DNA of 64,000 bases from CAZMHJ01 sp046350635 (GCA_046350635.1 JAXLZY010000001.1:114728-178727), one strand, 5' to 3'; shown: positions 31,680-39,921, counted from the stretch's first letter. Translations and numbers: made by a program. Notes: a model not told the origin generated them from the letters alone.

Positions 31680-32549
31680 CTAGTACGCAAGCGTTTGCTT
31701 GATGCGTGATTGATTTTCGGCGGCGTGATAATCGTCGAACCACATCACGTGCCAGCCAAGCTTTTCGGCGGCCATTAAGTTCATCCGGTCATCATCTATC
31801 AATAATATCTGATGGGGCTCAACACCTGCAGCTTTTATTGCCGCATCGTACATGGCTGCTTCTGGCTTAATAGCGCCCACTTTGGATGAATCAATAACAG
31901 CATCGTACTGTACCTGAGGTAAGAGCTTTCGCGTGATCATTTCGTTTATGAACCCCGGCATGATATTTGACATAAGCCCAATCTTAAATAGCTCTGATGC
32001 CCACGCGACTACTTCGTGCATTTCAATAATTGGGTCAATATTAGCTAAGTAGTAGTCCATCCACGATACGGTAGGCAACCCGACGTGCTTAGCTAATATG
32101 GCGTTAAATTCATCAAGGCTCATTTCGCCACGATTAACCGCATCGTTATGGCGCCAAAAGAGTGCTTCTATACCATCGGGCGAAACATCGGTGTCGTTGG
32201 CAAGGGCAGTGAATGCACGCTGAAAGAATCGCACCAATACTCCATTGACGTCGAAGTATACAAAAGATACCCCGTTTTTGGCCGTTTTTAAAGCCCTCTG
32301 GGGCGTTTCAGGCCCGATAGCCGTCACTTTCCCCGTTAAGGCTTCTACCGTCGTTCCTGTGGCTTCTGCAATGGCCGCGACTGTAAAGACACTCGGTGTC
32401 TTAATGGCACCACGCTCTATCTTAGCTAATGTAGAATACGACAGCTCGGCTTTAACACACAGTTCTTGCTGTGTTAAACCAGCAGCCTTACGAGCTGCGG
32501 CAATAGCCTGCCCAAGTTGTCGCTCTTTAGCGGCGTCCACCCCATTCAT
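31680..32549 (-). CDS. XRE-type HTH domain fused to a HAD-IA hydrolase
   Basis: Residues about 8-72 form an XRE/Cro-type HTH (LGQAIAAARKAAGLTQQELCVKA, LSYSTLAKIERGAIKTPSVFTVAAIAEA). Residues about 95-285 form a HAD subfamily IA phosphatase: FVYFDVNGVLVRF (motif I, with Asn in place of the second-position Asp-x-Asp pattern, DVNG), GLMSNI (motif II), the Lys of GAIKPEAAMYDAAI (motif III) and LLIDDDRMN (motif IV). A single chain with both suggests a regulator that senses or acts on a phosphorylated metabolite. An extended -10 (TGCTAGAAT) lies 7 nt before the ATG, so a leaderless mRNA is likely. Confidence 0.85.
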   Translation of the reverse strand: MNGVDAAKERQLGQAIAAARKAAGLTQQELCVKAELSYSTLAKIERGAIKTPSVFTVAAIAEATGTTVEALTGKVTAIGPETPQRALKTAKNGVSFVYFDVNGVLVRFFQRAFTALANDTDVSPDGIEALFWRHNDAVNRGEMSLDEFNAILAKHVGLPTVSWMDYYLANIDPIIEMHEVVAWASELFKIGLMSNIMPGFINEMITRKLLPQVQYDAVIDSSKVGAIKPEAAMYDAAIKAAGVEPHQILLIDDDRMNLMAAEKLGWHVMWFDDYHAAENQSRIKQTLAY

Positions 32550-32676
32550 TACCGCTATTCTAGCATGATACGGCTAGTTTTGTGTATGTTTCTTCCATTT
32601 ATGGCTAGTTATCAGTCGTATTTGACTCAATGTTACTTTTCTAGATACGTACGCAAGCCACAGCTACTATGCAGGT

Positions 32677-33297
32677 ATGAGAACAATCGAATATTCACCA
32701 CTCTGGCTCGAACGAACCGGTCAACAGCTTGTACAATGCGCCCCGCAAGCTTTTATCGATGTAGACGTAGAAGCTGACGGAATAGCGGGGTATGGCTCGC
32801 TTTTAAGTATTGGCGCAGTCAGCCCGTGGGGTGATGAGTTTTACGCGGAACTGCGCCCTAGCAACAAAGAGTTTATACCAGGTAACCGAGCGTTCTGCGA
32901 GTGGCACAACCTTGGACGTGAACGACTACTCGACGAAGGCCAAGATCCGCGTGCAACACTGGCTAACTTTTCTGAATGGACCCACCAAGTTCTAAGTGAC
33001 AGCCGTAAGCTAACAGCCGTGCTTACCGCATATAATGCTAGTTACGATTTTCCGCTCATAGATGCCTATTACAAAAAACTTGAGCTCGAAAACCCATATG
33101 GGCATGCCGCGTTTTGTATTAAGAGCCTCGCTATGGCTATTCAGGGTCATGGGCAGTGGGACTGGAAACAAACGGGCAAGGGGAGCCTGCCCACAGCGCT
33201 CATACCAGAAGGCGATTTTACCCATAACGCGCTCGAAGACGCGCGGTACCAACAAAGAATTCACTTTCGGCTAGCTGGGCTCATCGATAGCGACTAG
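32677..33297 (+). CDS. DEDDh 3'-5' exonuclease-like protein (RNase T / DnaQ fold)
   Basis: The 206-residue protein shows the three exonuclease motifs: FIDVDVEADG (D-x-E-like, about residues 27-34), AYNASYDFPLIDAYY (Exo II) and FTHNALEDARYQQRIHF (Exo III with His and Asp). Spacing fits the RNase T/DnaQ superfamily, and FEW-type conserved residues (WTHQVL) occur between. Substrate unknown. TACTAT is 6 nt before the ATG, so it is likely leaderless. Its 3' end overlaps the convergent Nudix gene by 27 bp. Confidence 0.75.
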   Translation: MRTIEYSPLWLERTGQQLVQCAPQAFIDVDVEADGIAGYGSLLSIGAVSPWGDEFYAELRPSNKEFIPGNRAFCEWHNLGRERLLDEGQDPRATLANFSEWTHQVLSDSRKLTAVLTAYNASYDFPLIDAYYKKLELENPYGHAAFCIKSLAMAIQGHGQWDWKQTGKGSLPTALIPEGDFTHNALEDARYQQRIHFRLAGLIDSD

Positions 33298-33933
33298 AAA
33301 CTCGCCAAACGTTTCGCCGTTGCAGTACATATCGAGTAATTCTCGTACACCAGGCGTAAGTGCACTAATGTCGCTTGCTGGATCCATGAATATCGCGTTT
33401 GGTGCTGTAACGGTATCTGGTACTAACACTCGCACAAGTAGGGCAACGTAATCTGTAATTACACAATCTGCTTGTGTAATTACGATGTGTGCAGTTGCGA
33501 ATTGGCCGAACTGCAAATCATCAACCCCCTCAAAAGGGTTAGTTTTTTCGATAAACTCACGGCGGGCTTGCTCTATAACTGTTTCGTTAAGGTGCATTTT
33601 GCCCATTAAAAGCGTTTGCGTGCCTATAAATGGCTGTCGTTGTTTGGTGCGTATTAATACGTGACCTTGTGTATTTTCAACAAACACAATCGTGAGCACC
33701 GTTGGCTGAGGTCGAAGTTTTTTTAAATAGGTGCTGTGTTGGCTGGCATACTTTAGCCCCTTTTGAGAAAGGGTATAGCCAAGTTCTGTCTTTTTAACGT
33801 AGCCTTCTTTTTGGAGTTCTTTTAAGTGGTACTGGTACAGGTTGCTTTCGACATTCGGCGGACGCATGTCTCTGTTACGCAGATATTCGGCAAAAATTAA
33901 TTTATCAAGTATAAATTGCTTAATATAATGCAT
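33271..33933 (-). CDS. Winged-helix plus degenerate Nudix domain regulator (NrtR-like)
   Basis: The N-terminal about 75 residues look like a winged-helix/MarR-type reader (YQYHLKELQKEGYVKKTELGYTLSQKGLKYASQ). From about residue 78 a Nudix fold follows, with LTIVFVENTQGHVLIRTKQRQPFIG and a Nudix-box-like GKMHLNETVIEQARREFIEKTNPF. The consensus REUxEExGU reads REFIEKTN, losing a metal-binding Glu and the Gly, so catalysis is doubtful and ligand sensing more likely. Domain order differs from classical NrtR (Nudix then HTH). Confidence 0.75.
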   Translation of the reverse strand: MHYIKQFILDKLIFAEYLRNRDMRPPNVESNLYQYHLKELQKEGYVKKTELGYTLSQKGLKYASQHSTYLKKLRPQPTVLTIVFVENTQGHVLIRTKQRQPFIGTQTLLMGKMHLNETVIEQARREFIEKTNPFEGVDDLQFGQFATAHIVITQADCVITDYVALLVRVLVPDTVTAPNAIFMDPASDISALTPGVRELLDMYCNGETFGEFLVAIDEPS

Positions 33934-34050
33934 TTGACTATATTTACTCTTTAATTTTAATAATTGTCAATAATTTTTGACTCAAAATATACTTTCTATA
34001 CCGTGCGTTGTAAAAGCCCTATGATTCGGGTGTAAGCAGGAGTAATAACA

Positions 34051-34635
34051 ATGACCAACCCCGAACGAACAGTACTTATAGACATGGACGGCACAATCGC
34101 AGACTTTGACGGCACCCTGACCGCAGATTTACGCGCCGAATACCCAGAAATTGAAATACCACCACGGAAATCATTCTACTTCGAAGATGATTTTGCCAAA
34201 GCAGACCGCGATGCAATCCAAACCATTATTTCAAGGCCTGGTTTCTTTTTACGGCACGGTGTTATTACCGGTGCCATAGAGGGTTGGCAGGGATTATTAG
34301 AAGCCGGCTACGAACCACGAATTTGCACCGCTCCACTACGCAAAAACCGCTTTTCGATACCAGATAAGATTGGCTGGCTCGAAGAACACATGGTGCCCGT
34401 ATTTGGCCCTCAGATAATCGACAAAGCAATTATCGATAAACACAAATATAAGCACCCTGGTCTGGCCCTCATTGACGACCGCGACGAAATAGAGAACGTG
34501 AACAGGGCAAGCTGGGAACATATAGTTTTTGATCAGCCCTACAATCACGAATGCAAAGCGCAATACCGCATGCTTGGCTGGCACGATAAGGGTGTGTTCG
34601 TAGCTCTTGGTAGTATCGCAAACAGGGCTGCCTAA
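34051..34635 (+). CDS. 5'(3')-deoxyribonucleotidase-like HAD (NT5C family)
   Basis: The 194-residue HAD protein begins with motif I LIDMDGTIADF, then an NT5C-type segment (PPRKSFYFEDDF... IISRPGFF) and a motif II region ICTAPL, and has motif IV ALIDDRDEIENVN. NT5C enzymes dephosphorylate (deoxy)nucleoside monophosphates. GCAGGAG precedes the ATG at a good distance. The gene stands alone between the Nudix regulator and rlmH and would join in nucleotide salvage. Confidence 0.88.
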   Translation: MTNPERTVLIDMDGTIADFDGTLTADLRAEYPEIEIPPRKSFYFEDDFAKADRDAIQTIISRPGFFLRHGVITGAIEGWQGLLEAGYEPRICTAPLRKNRFSIPDKIGWLEEHMVPVFGPQIIDKAIIDKHKYKHPGLALIDDRDEIENVNRASWEHIVFDQPYNHECKAQYRMLGWHDKGVFVALGSIANRAA

Positions 34636-34641
34636 TAAAGG

Positions 34642-35100
34642 CTAAGTATGATGGTAGCCACTACCACGAGCAATTTCGGTTGCTCGGTAGAGTTGCTCGG
34701 CTAATAATAGGCGAACTAGTTGATGAGGAAACACTAGCTTAGATAACGACCATACAAAATCTGCACTATCGATAAGGCGCTTACTTACGCCATATGCGCC
34801 ACCAATCACAATCGTAAGCTGTTTTATGCCACTATTCTGAACATTAGTTAGTTTTGCCGATAGGGTAGGAGAATCAATTTGCGTACCTCTTTCGTCTAAC
34901 AGCCACACAACATCATCTCGCAGCCGTTGCAGTAGACGCTCTGACTCGTCATGGCGTGCCTGCGCCTCTGGTAAGCCACTCGGCGGTACGAATTCCCATT
35001 CTAGCTTTATGGCGCGAGATACGCGCTCTGAATACTCATTAATCGCCGCCACTAGGGCAAGGTCATGCTTTTTACCAACAGATAGTATGCGTATTGTCAT
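34642..35100 (-). CDS. rlmH: 23S rRNA pseudouridine-1915 N3-methyltransferase
   Basis: RlmH (SPOUT fold) methylates pseudouridine 1915 of 23S rRNA. The 152-residue protein has the N-terminal MTIRILSVGKKHD, the middle LLDERGTQIDSPTLSAKL, the AdoMet-binding loop FVIGGAYG-like IVIGGAYGVSKRL, and the C-terminal LVFPHQLVRLLLAEQLYRA plus GSGYHH motif. Length is as expected. It is the last gene of a three-gene minus-strand unit with the small membrane protein and the HIT protein. Confidence 0.96.
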   Translation of the reverse strand: MTIRILSVGKKHDLALVAAINEYSERVSRAIKLEWEFVPPSGLPEAQARHDESERLLQRLRDDVVWLLDERGTQIDSPTLSAKLTNVQNSGIKQLTIVIGGAYGVSKRLIDSADFVWSLSKLVFPHQLVRLLLAEQLYRATEIARGSGYHHT

Positions 35101-35283
35101 TTACTTGCTAAGACCAGCGATAAACCCAATCACAATCCAACCAACAAAAAAGATAAGCACACCGCTAATTACAGCGGCTGTTACTGCGGAACGGGTGTTA
35201 TTACCGGTAGTACGCATTAGTTTACTGTAAATCCAAGCACTTGCCCCAAGGGCGAGTAGTAGGGCGATAAACACGTTAGACAT
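35101..35283 (-). CDS. Small membrane protein, two TM helices
   Basis: The 60-residue product has TM1 (about 3-20, VFIALLLALGASAWIYSK), a basic/polar turn (LMRTTGNNTRSA) and TM2 (about 35-56, VISGVLIFFVGWIVIGFIAG). It overlaps the HIT gene stop by 8 bp and abuts rlmH, so it is translated as part of that operon. No known family is evident. Confidence 0.7.
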   Translation of the reverse strand: MSNVFIALLLALGASAWIYSKLMRTTGNNTRSAVTAAVISGVLIFFVGWIVIGFIAGLSK

Positions 35284-35683
35284 TCTGAATCTCCTTTACT
35301 AGTTTTTCCGCAACAATGGTAAGCTCAGAAAAATCTGGCTGGGCATTCATATCAGGCATGTGCGTGTAGTCATCGAGCGAATCGATAGGGAACACATGTA
35401 CATGAGCATGTGGTACATCCAAACCAATAACCCGTATACCAACTCGCTTACGACCAAACGCTTTTTTCAGGGCTTTAGAAACCTTCTTCACCGTAGCCCA
35501 AACGGCTTGATAGTCTGTATCATCTAAGTCATCAAAATGATCAATTTGCACCTTTGGTACCACCAAAGTATGCCCGGGTTGCGTTGGATGAATGTCCAAA
35601 AAAGCTATCGTTTTATCATCTTCATAAATCTTGCTGCAGGGGATTTCGCCGTTAATGATGCGCGTAAAAATTGATGGTTCCAT
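35276..35683 (-). CDS. HIT family hydrolase
   Basis: The 135-residue protein has the histidine-triad motif HAHVHVFP (catalytic region) and N-terminal FTRIINGEIPCSKIYEDDKTIAFLDIHPTQPGHTLVVPK, both typical of HINT-type nucleotide phosphoramidases/hydrolases. The start is set at the ATG at 35683 (MEPSIF), the family's usual N-terminus; a longer frame would run into the divergent membrane-protein gene. No clear Shine-Dalgarno is seen. Confidence 0.93.
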   Translation of the reverse strand: MEPSIFTRIINGEIPCSKIYEDDKTIAFLDIHPTQPGHTLVVPKVQIDHFDDLDDTDYQAVWATVKKVSKALKKAFGRKRVGIRVIGLDVPHAHVHVFPIDSLDDYTHMPDMNAQPDFSELTIVAEKLVKEIQNV

Positions 35684-35723
35684 ATGGTTAAACGATACCA
35701 GGTTTGTCGCGTACAATAAAAGC

Positions 35724-36767
35724 ATGAACAGTATAAAACGCATAACACGGGCATTCTCGGCCTGGTTACTGGCCTTTAGTTTGTTTGCTCTCGCGAGTTT
35801 TACTGCACTCACCATTACGATACTCAACCCTGCTTTTATTAAAGCAACCTTGGTTAAAACTGATACCTACCAACATGTCGTTCCGTCGATATTGCACTTA
35901 GCAACGAACGTTTCGTACCAACAACAACCCGGCGAAATTTCTAATTCACAGACACTTGATGAACTTATACCTATAATCGAGAAATCGATTACCCCTGCAT
36001 TTATACAAACCTCAACCGAAGCCGTTATTAACGGTACTTACGGGTGGCTAAAAGGAACGTACAGTCAGCCCACCTTTAGCGTTGATATTTCGGTCCTAAA
36101 ATCAGCATTGGTAACAAACTTAACAGATTATTTAGTACAGCGAGTAAACGCATTGCCCACGTGCTCTAAGACTTCTACGCCTCCGTCATTTGACCCCGTG
36201 AACGCCACCTGTAAACCTGCGGTTAGCTTTAGCAGGGAACAGATTCAGACCAGTGCGCTTGAGTTCGTAAATTCCTTTCCGGCTCTCGCCAGCAACCAAA
36301 TAACAGTGGATAAAGAGTATGCGGCAAAAACATTCGCCCCGGATAAACCAATAAGTAAAGTTCCGGCTGTTTATTTTTGGCTCACAAAAGCCCTGTATAT
36401 CTTTGCCGGGCTCGTAGTTGCATCGATACTTACCATTATTGTGCTCAGTAATGAAAAGCGAAAAGTTTGGCGCACAATGGGGCACACGTTGGTTCTTGCG
36501 GGAATTTTACTCATTGTTACTGCGGCCGTAACGTATCTTTTACTGAACCGTTTTGGTCACCAATTTATTGGCAGTGCGTCTAAAGACCAGCTTGAGTTTG
36601 TTAATACAATCTTTTCGCCACTCTCTCAAGAACTTAGTAAGTCACTCGCCAATGTGGCACTTATTTTTGGGGTCACATACTCAATTATTGGGGCTGTTTT
36701 TTATGCAATTGCCCATAAGCTTGATCTAGACTTCAAGAAATCACAACCCGAGATTTCAGAAAATTAA
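35724..36767 (+). CDS. Membrane protein with large extracytoplasmic domain, unknown
   Basis: The 347-residue protein has an N-terminal TM (about residues 10-32), an outside domain of about 200 residues with LPTCSKTSTPPSFDPVNATCKP (two Cys, possible disulphide), and three TM helices in the last 130 residues (about 222-242, 255-275, 305-325). No family is recognised; the layout recalls sensor- or exporter-like membrane proteins. The start ATG at 35724 follows TACAAT by 6 nt, so a leaderless mRNA is likely; the longer frame crosses the HIT gene. Confidence 0.75.
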   Translation: MNSIKRITRAFSAWLLAFSLFALASFTALTITILNPAFIKATLVKTDTYQHVVPSILHLATNVSYQQQPGEISNSQTLDELIPIIEKSITPAFIQTSTEAVINGTYGWLKGTYSQPTFSVDISVLKSALVTNLTDYLVQRVNALPTCSKTSTPPSFDPVNATCKPAVSFSREQIQTSALEFVNSFPALASNQITVDKEYAAKTFAPDKPISKVPAVYFWLTKALYIFAGLVVASILTIIVLSNEKRKVWRTMGHTLVLAGILLIVTAAVTYLLLNRFGHQFIGSASKDQLEFVNTIFSPLSQELSKSLANVALIFGVTYSIIGAVFYAIAHKLDLDFKKSQPEISEN

Positions 36768-36796
36768 AAAGCCCAGACAAGCTGGACTTCTTAATT

Positions 36797-36797
<1 letters not shown>
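36761..36797. terminator. Terminator after the membrane-protein gene
   Basis: AAATTAAAAAG-CCCAG and CTGGaCTTcTTAATTT pair around the loop ACAAG with AT-rich flanks on both strands. On the minus strand it directly follows the tRNA 3'-end fragment at 36797-36811, just as a very similar terminator follows tRNA-Ser(GCT) at 38489. Confidence 0.75.
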
Positions 36798-37015
<218 letters not shown>

Positions 37016-37049
37016 AACGATACGTATTTTAACAGATATAAATAAAAAT

Positions 37050-37073
37050 ATCCCCAGACGTGGGGATTATTTT
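37050..37073. terminator. Terminator between tRNA-Ser(CGA) and tRNA-Arg
   Basis: TCCCC and GGGGA pair around a short loop, with TTATTTTTT on the plus side and TATTTTTATT on the minus side. On the minus strand it ends the tRNA-Arg transcript 2-3 nt after its CCA. Confidence 0.7.
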
Positions 37074-37074
37074 T

Positions 37075-37151
<77 letters not shown>

Positions 37152-37193
37152 ATAACTGCAGTACTATAACAGATTAGAACCAAAATTTCCAGC

Positions 37194-37778
37194 CTAAAAT
37201 CGGATGCGAGAACTAATTTTATCTACCATATCGCGCTCTTTATGCTCGAATGGTAAAAATTGCCCAAGTGTTTCTATAATTTCATCACCGTTATTTGGGT
37301 CAAAGTACATAGTAATTGGCACCATAAAACGCTTTTGCGGTAAAAGTTGGATGCTTGGCACGGGGCCGTCTTCAATAACCGCAAAGCTTCTAAATGTTTC
37401 AAAGGTAAAGTGCTTTTCTCCAACTGTGATGCCATCTGGGGCAATCGCATAATTTAAAGTGCGCGGTTTAAGTGCACCAAATACGCCAACCGCGAGGGCG
37501 AGCACAAATACGACGATTATAGAAAAGATTTCTTTTGTTATAACGAATGTAATTACCGCAATTAATAGTGCGGCTATGCCAAGCAATATATACCATCCAC
37601 CATTTTTCTCATGTGATACAAACTCAGAGGCAGTCCACTGGACTAGGTCGTCTTCGTTGGATACGGTGGTAGTTGCTGCCTGTTGCACAGGGGCCAGCGG
37701 TTGCTCTAGTTGCCCAGACTGATACTGCCATTGCTGTTCCGCAACCTGCGGTTGCTGCTGTTGATTTTGCTCGTCCAT
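37194..37778 (-). CDS. Two-TM membrane protein with Gln-rich N-terminus, unknown
   Basis: The 194-residue protein starts with about 45 residues rich in Gln, Pro and Ala, then WTASEFVSHEKNGGWY, two adjacent TM helices (about residues 65-83 and 87-107) and a beta-looking C-terminal domain of about 85 residues (ITVGEKHFTFETFRSFAVIEDG; LLPQKRFMVPITMYF). The pattern is that of a bacterial PH-domain-like membrane protein, but I am not certain. TGCTAGAAT lies 9 nt before the ATG, so a leaderless mRNA is likely. Confidence 0.75.
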   Translation of the reverse strand: MDEQNQQQQPQVAEQQWQYQSGQLEQPLAPVQQAATTTVSNEDDLVQWTASEFVSHEKNGGWYILLGIAALLIAVITFVITKEIFSIIVVFVLALAVGVFGALKPRTLNYAIAPDGITVGEKHFTFETFRSFAVIEDGPVPSIQLLPQKRFMVPITMYFDPNNGDEIIETLGQFLPFEHKERDMVDKISSRIRF

Positions 37779-37814
37779 CTTGTAGGTATTCTAGCACTTA
37801 TTGCTTGTGCTAAT

Positions 37815-37843
37815 AAATAAAGCCTGGAAACCAGGCTTTATTA
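37815..37843. terminator. Terminator after tRNA-Ser(TGA)
   Basis: TAAAGCCTGG and CCAGGCTTTA form a perfect 10-bp stem with loop AAA (TTT on the minus strand), then ATT/TTATT. On the minus strand it begins directly after the tRNA CCA. Confidence 0.8.
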
Positions 37844-37933
37844 TGGCGGAGAGAGTGGGATTCGAACCCACGGTACCGTTGCCGGTACGACAGTTTTCAA
37901 GACTGTTTCCTTCAACCACTCGGACATCTCTCC
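37844..37933 (-). tRNA. tRNA-Ser (TGA)
   Basis: Class II tRNA with encoded CCA. Acceptor GGAGAGA/TCTCTCC, anticodon stem ACAGT/ACTGT with loop CTTGAAA (anticodon TGA, serine UCA), a long variable arm (TACCGGCAACGGTA) and T-arm GGTTCGAATCC. Confidence 0.95.
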
Positions 37934-37998
37934 AACAGTGACAGATTATATCACATTACTTTAGCGGTAGCCCATACCGTTTATGGTAAAATAATTGT

Positions 37999-38361
37999 AT
38001 GCGTGACACGCAAAGAAAAGGCGATATTGGCGTATCTCAATCTATAGCCACGTTTACGAAACTTGGCTATGACGTTTCAATCCCATTAACCGAGTCTGCC
38101 GCTTATGACCTAATTGTGGACGACGGCGAGCTTCGTAGGGTTCAAGTTCGCTATACCAGCAATCAAAACGGGGAAGTTGATTTACGACGAATCCACTCAA
38201 ATTCAAAAGGTTATGTGGTTAAGAAGTTAAAAACGAAGGCATACGATTGGCTTTACATCCTCAGGGATAGCGGGGAAGAATATCTTATAAAAGAATGTAA
38301 GCCTGGCAGAAGGTCAATACGGCCAAAAGAAAATCAAAAAATAGTTCAACCTTCTCTGTAA
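37999..38361 (+). CDS. PD-(D/E)XK endonuclease-like protein
   Basis: The 120-residue protein resembles small PD-(D/E)XK nucleases of the I-Ssp6803I/PDDEXK_5 kind: an N-terminal helix RKGDIGVSQSIATFTKLGYDVSIPL, AYDLIVDDGELRRVQVRYTSN holding a D and a QxR core (the usual QVK/QxK Lys is Arg), and a helix/strand end KTKAYDWLYILRDSGEEYLI. Homing relatives in cyanobacterial tRNA introns cut tRNA genes. Here it sits between two tRNA-Ser genes. The extended -10 TGGTAAAAT is 6 nt from the ATG, so the mRNA is likely leaderless. Confidence 0.7.
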   Translation: MRDTQRKGDIGVSQSIATFTKLGYDVSIPLTESAAYDLIVDDGELRRVQVRYTSNQNGEVDLRRIHSNSKGYVVKKLKTKAYDWLYILRDSGEEYLIKECKPGRRSIRPKENQKIVQPSL

Positions 38362-38395
38362 TTCTGGTATAATTCTGTGGCGTTCAGCCGAAAAT

Positions 38396-38488
38396 GGAGG
38401 GGTACCCAAGTGGCTGAAGGGGACGGTTTGCTAAATCGTTAGTGGGGCGAAAGTTCCAGCGAGGGTTCGAATCCCTCCTCCTCCGCCA
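38396..38488 (+). tRNA. tRNA-Ser (GCT)
   Basis: Class II tRNA with encoded CCA. Acceptor GGAGGGG/CTCCTCC, anticodon stem ACGGT/ATCGT with loop TTGCTAA (anticodon GCT, serine AGC/AGU), a long variable arm (GGGGCGAAAGTTCC) and T-arm GGTTCGAATCC. It is the only plus-strand tRNA of the cluster. Confidence 0.95.
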
Positions 38489-38525
38489 AATTAAAAAGAC
38501 CTGCTTTAGTAGGTCTTTTTAATTT
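38489..38525. terminator. Terminator after tRNA-Ser(GCT)
   Basis: AATTAAAAAGACCT and AGGTCTTTTTAATT form a 14-bp stem around a short loop directly after the tRNA CCA. It is also the centre of a larger imperfect inverted repeat (see 38461-38545). Confidence 0.85.
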
Positions 38526-38637
38526 GTTGAGGGGGGATTCGAACGACAATTGCCTGTGGCAATTGGCCGCCCTTTAGCCGCGTAAGCGGTTGGCTTGCTG
38601 AAAGTATGTTTCTTTCAGCGCCAAGGTCGAATCTCTT
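38526..38637. repeat. Structured non-coding stretch with inverted T-arm copy
   Basis: GAGGGGGGATTCGAAC (38529-38544) is an inverted near-copy of the tRNA T-arm region GTTCGAATCCCTCCTC at 38465-38480. Three hairpins follow: ACAATTGCC/GGCAATTG, AGCCGC-GTAA-GCGGTT and CTGAAAG/CTTTCAG. The stretch ends at the comF stop. No gene fits. It may be a decayed tRNA or mobile remnant. Confidence 0.5.
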
Positions 38638-39315
38638 TTATTTCTCCATTGTGCGCGCAAACACCGCTGCATCTACTTGAGAAGCACCCATTTCATACAG
38701 CAGTTTTGAGCATTCATTAAGTGTCGCACCGGTAGTTACAACATCGTCAATTAGCAAAACATGTTTGCCAGTAGCTGTGTCATTCGGCCGGGCCCTAAAC
38801 ACACCTTTTAGCTGAGCTTTTCGTTGTTCACGGCTGGCACCAAGTTGGCGTTTTTGTGAAGTTCGGTGCAGTAGTCGTACATAGCGCCAGCCATGCAGTT
38901 TTGCGACTTCTTTGGCCAATAGTTCTGCATGGTCAAAGCTACGCGTCCGCCGGTGAGATGTAGCAGTTGGTACGAATGCCACAATTGGTGGGTCAGCAAA
39001 GTAGGGGAGAGTTTCACTAATCATGCCGGCAATGCTAACGGCAGCTGCTCGCTTTTCTTCGAACTTAAACGCTTTTATTAACTGTTTTGCTTCGTCATCG
39101 TAGGCAGTAACAATATATACATGCTGTGGGTGATGACGGTGTTTGCACAAATCACAAGCCGTACTGTTTCGACTCGCACGGCCACAGCTATAACAGATAG
39201 ATGGTAACCGCATAATATGTTCCGAGCATTCTAAACACAGTAGCGAGCCCTCACGGCCACATCTAACACATATATGAGGCGCAACTACAGAGAGCAATCG
39301 ATCAATTGGATTCAT
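38638..39315 (-). CDS. comF: ComF family protein (phosphoribosyltransferase-fold, competence)
   Basis: The 225-residue protein has the N-terminal zinc-finger-like Cys pairs (CVRCGREGSLLCLEC; CYSCGRASRN...CDLC) and the C-terminal PRTase motif HVLLIDDVVTTGATLNECSKLL. FVPTATSHRRTRSFDHAELLAKEVAKL is the usual ComF middle motif. In naturally competent bacteria ComF helps bring single-stranded DNA into the cytoplasm. It lies close to the T4SS-like block, consistent with DNA uptake in an organism dependent on external nucleotides. Confidence 0.93.
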   Translation of the reverse strand: MNPIDRLLSVVAPHICVRCGREGSLLCLECSEHIMRLPSICYSCGRASRNSTACDLCKHRHHPQHVYIVTAYDDEAKQLIKAFKFEEKRAAAVSIAGMISETLPYFADPPIVAFVPTATSHRRTRSFDHAELLAKEVAKLHGWRYVRLLHRTSQKRQLGASREQRKAQLKGVFRARPNDTATGKHVLLIDDVVTTGATLNECSKLLYEMGASQVDAAVFARTMEK

Positions 39316-39440
39316 GTTGTATAAATTATGTTGTAAATCACACGTGCCATCATTGCAACCACCGTTGGGTAACTATATAATTCTTATATCAACATAGAAA
39401 CGCAAATTTGTTAAGTTTAACGCGTGGAGGGTAACACGAC

Positions 39441-39905
39441 ATGGCACGACGCTCGGCAGATGATGATCTGTTAATGGAAGATGAATTGACCGCTGCGTTT
39501 CTGGGCGAAGAAGAACTCGTACAGACAGAAGCAGCGCAACCAGTACCAGCTGATGACGAATGGGACGAAGAAGAAGCCGTTCCTGGTCAGTTAGCAGTAG
39601 ATGTATACGAAACTAAAGAAAAGCTTGTGTGCAAGGCTCGTACAGCCGGCGTAAACAAGAACGATCTTGATGTTAGTATTTCTGACAACACACTTTCCAT
39701 CCGTGGCACACTCAATGCCGGATACGAAGAAGATGTAGAAAACTATCACCTACAAGAATGTTATTGGGGTGAGTTCTCACGCAGTTTAGTATTGCCAATC
39801 CCTGTTAAAGAAGATGAGATTGAAGCTGTTCTGAAAGACGGTGTACTAACCATCAGCTTTACCAAGGTTAAGCAAGACTCTGTTAAGAAGATTCAGGTTC
39901 TATAA
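39441..39905 (+). CDS. Small heat-shock protein (Hsp20/alpha-crystallin)
   Basis: The 154-residue protein has an acidic N-terminal arm of about 45 residues, then the alpha-crystallin domain: QLAVDVYETKEKLVCKARTAGVNKNDLDVSISDNTLSIRG, ECYWGEFSRSLVLPIPVKEDEIEAVLKDGVLTISF, the conserved A-x-x-x-n-G-V-L-like part being AVLKDGVLTI. It ends KKIQVL, an IxV-type C-terminal anchor. GGAGG lies 11 nt upstream of the ATG. It acts as an ATP-independent holdase. Confidence 0.95.
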   Translation: MARRSADDDLLMEDELTAAFLGEEELVQTEAAQPVPADDEWDEEEAVPGQLAVDVYETKEKLVCKARTAGVNKNDLDVSISDNTLSIRGTLNAGYEEDVENYHLQECYWGEFSRSLVLPIPVKEDEIEAVLKDGVLTISFTKVKQDSVKKIQVL

Positions 39906-39921
39906 ATAAAACCGAACCATT

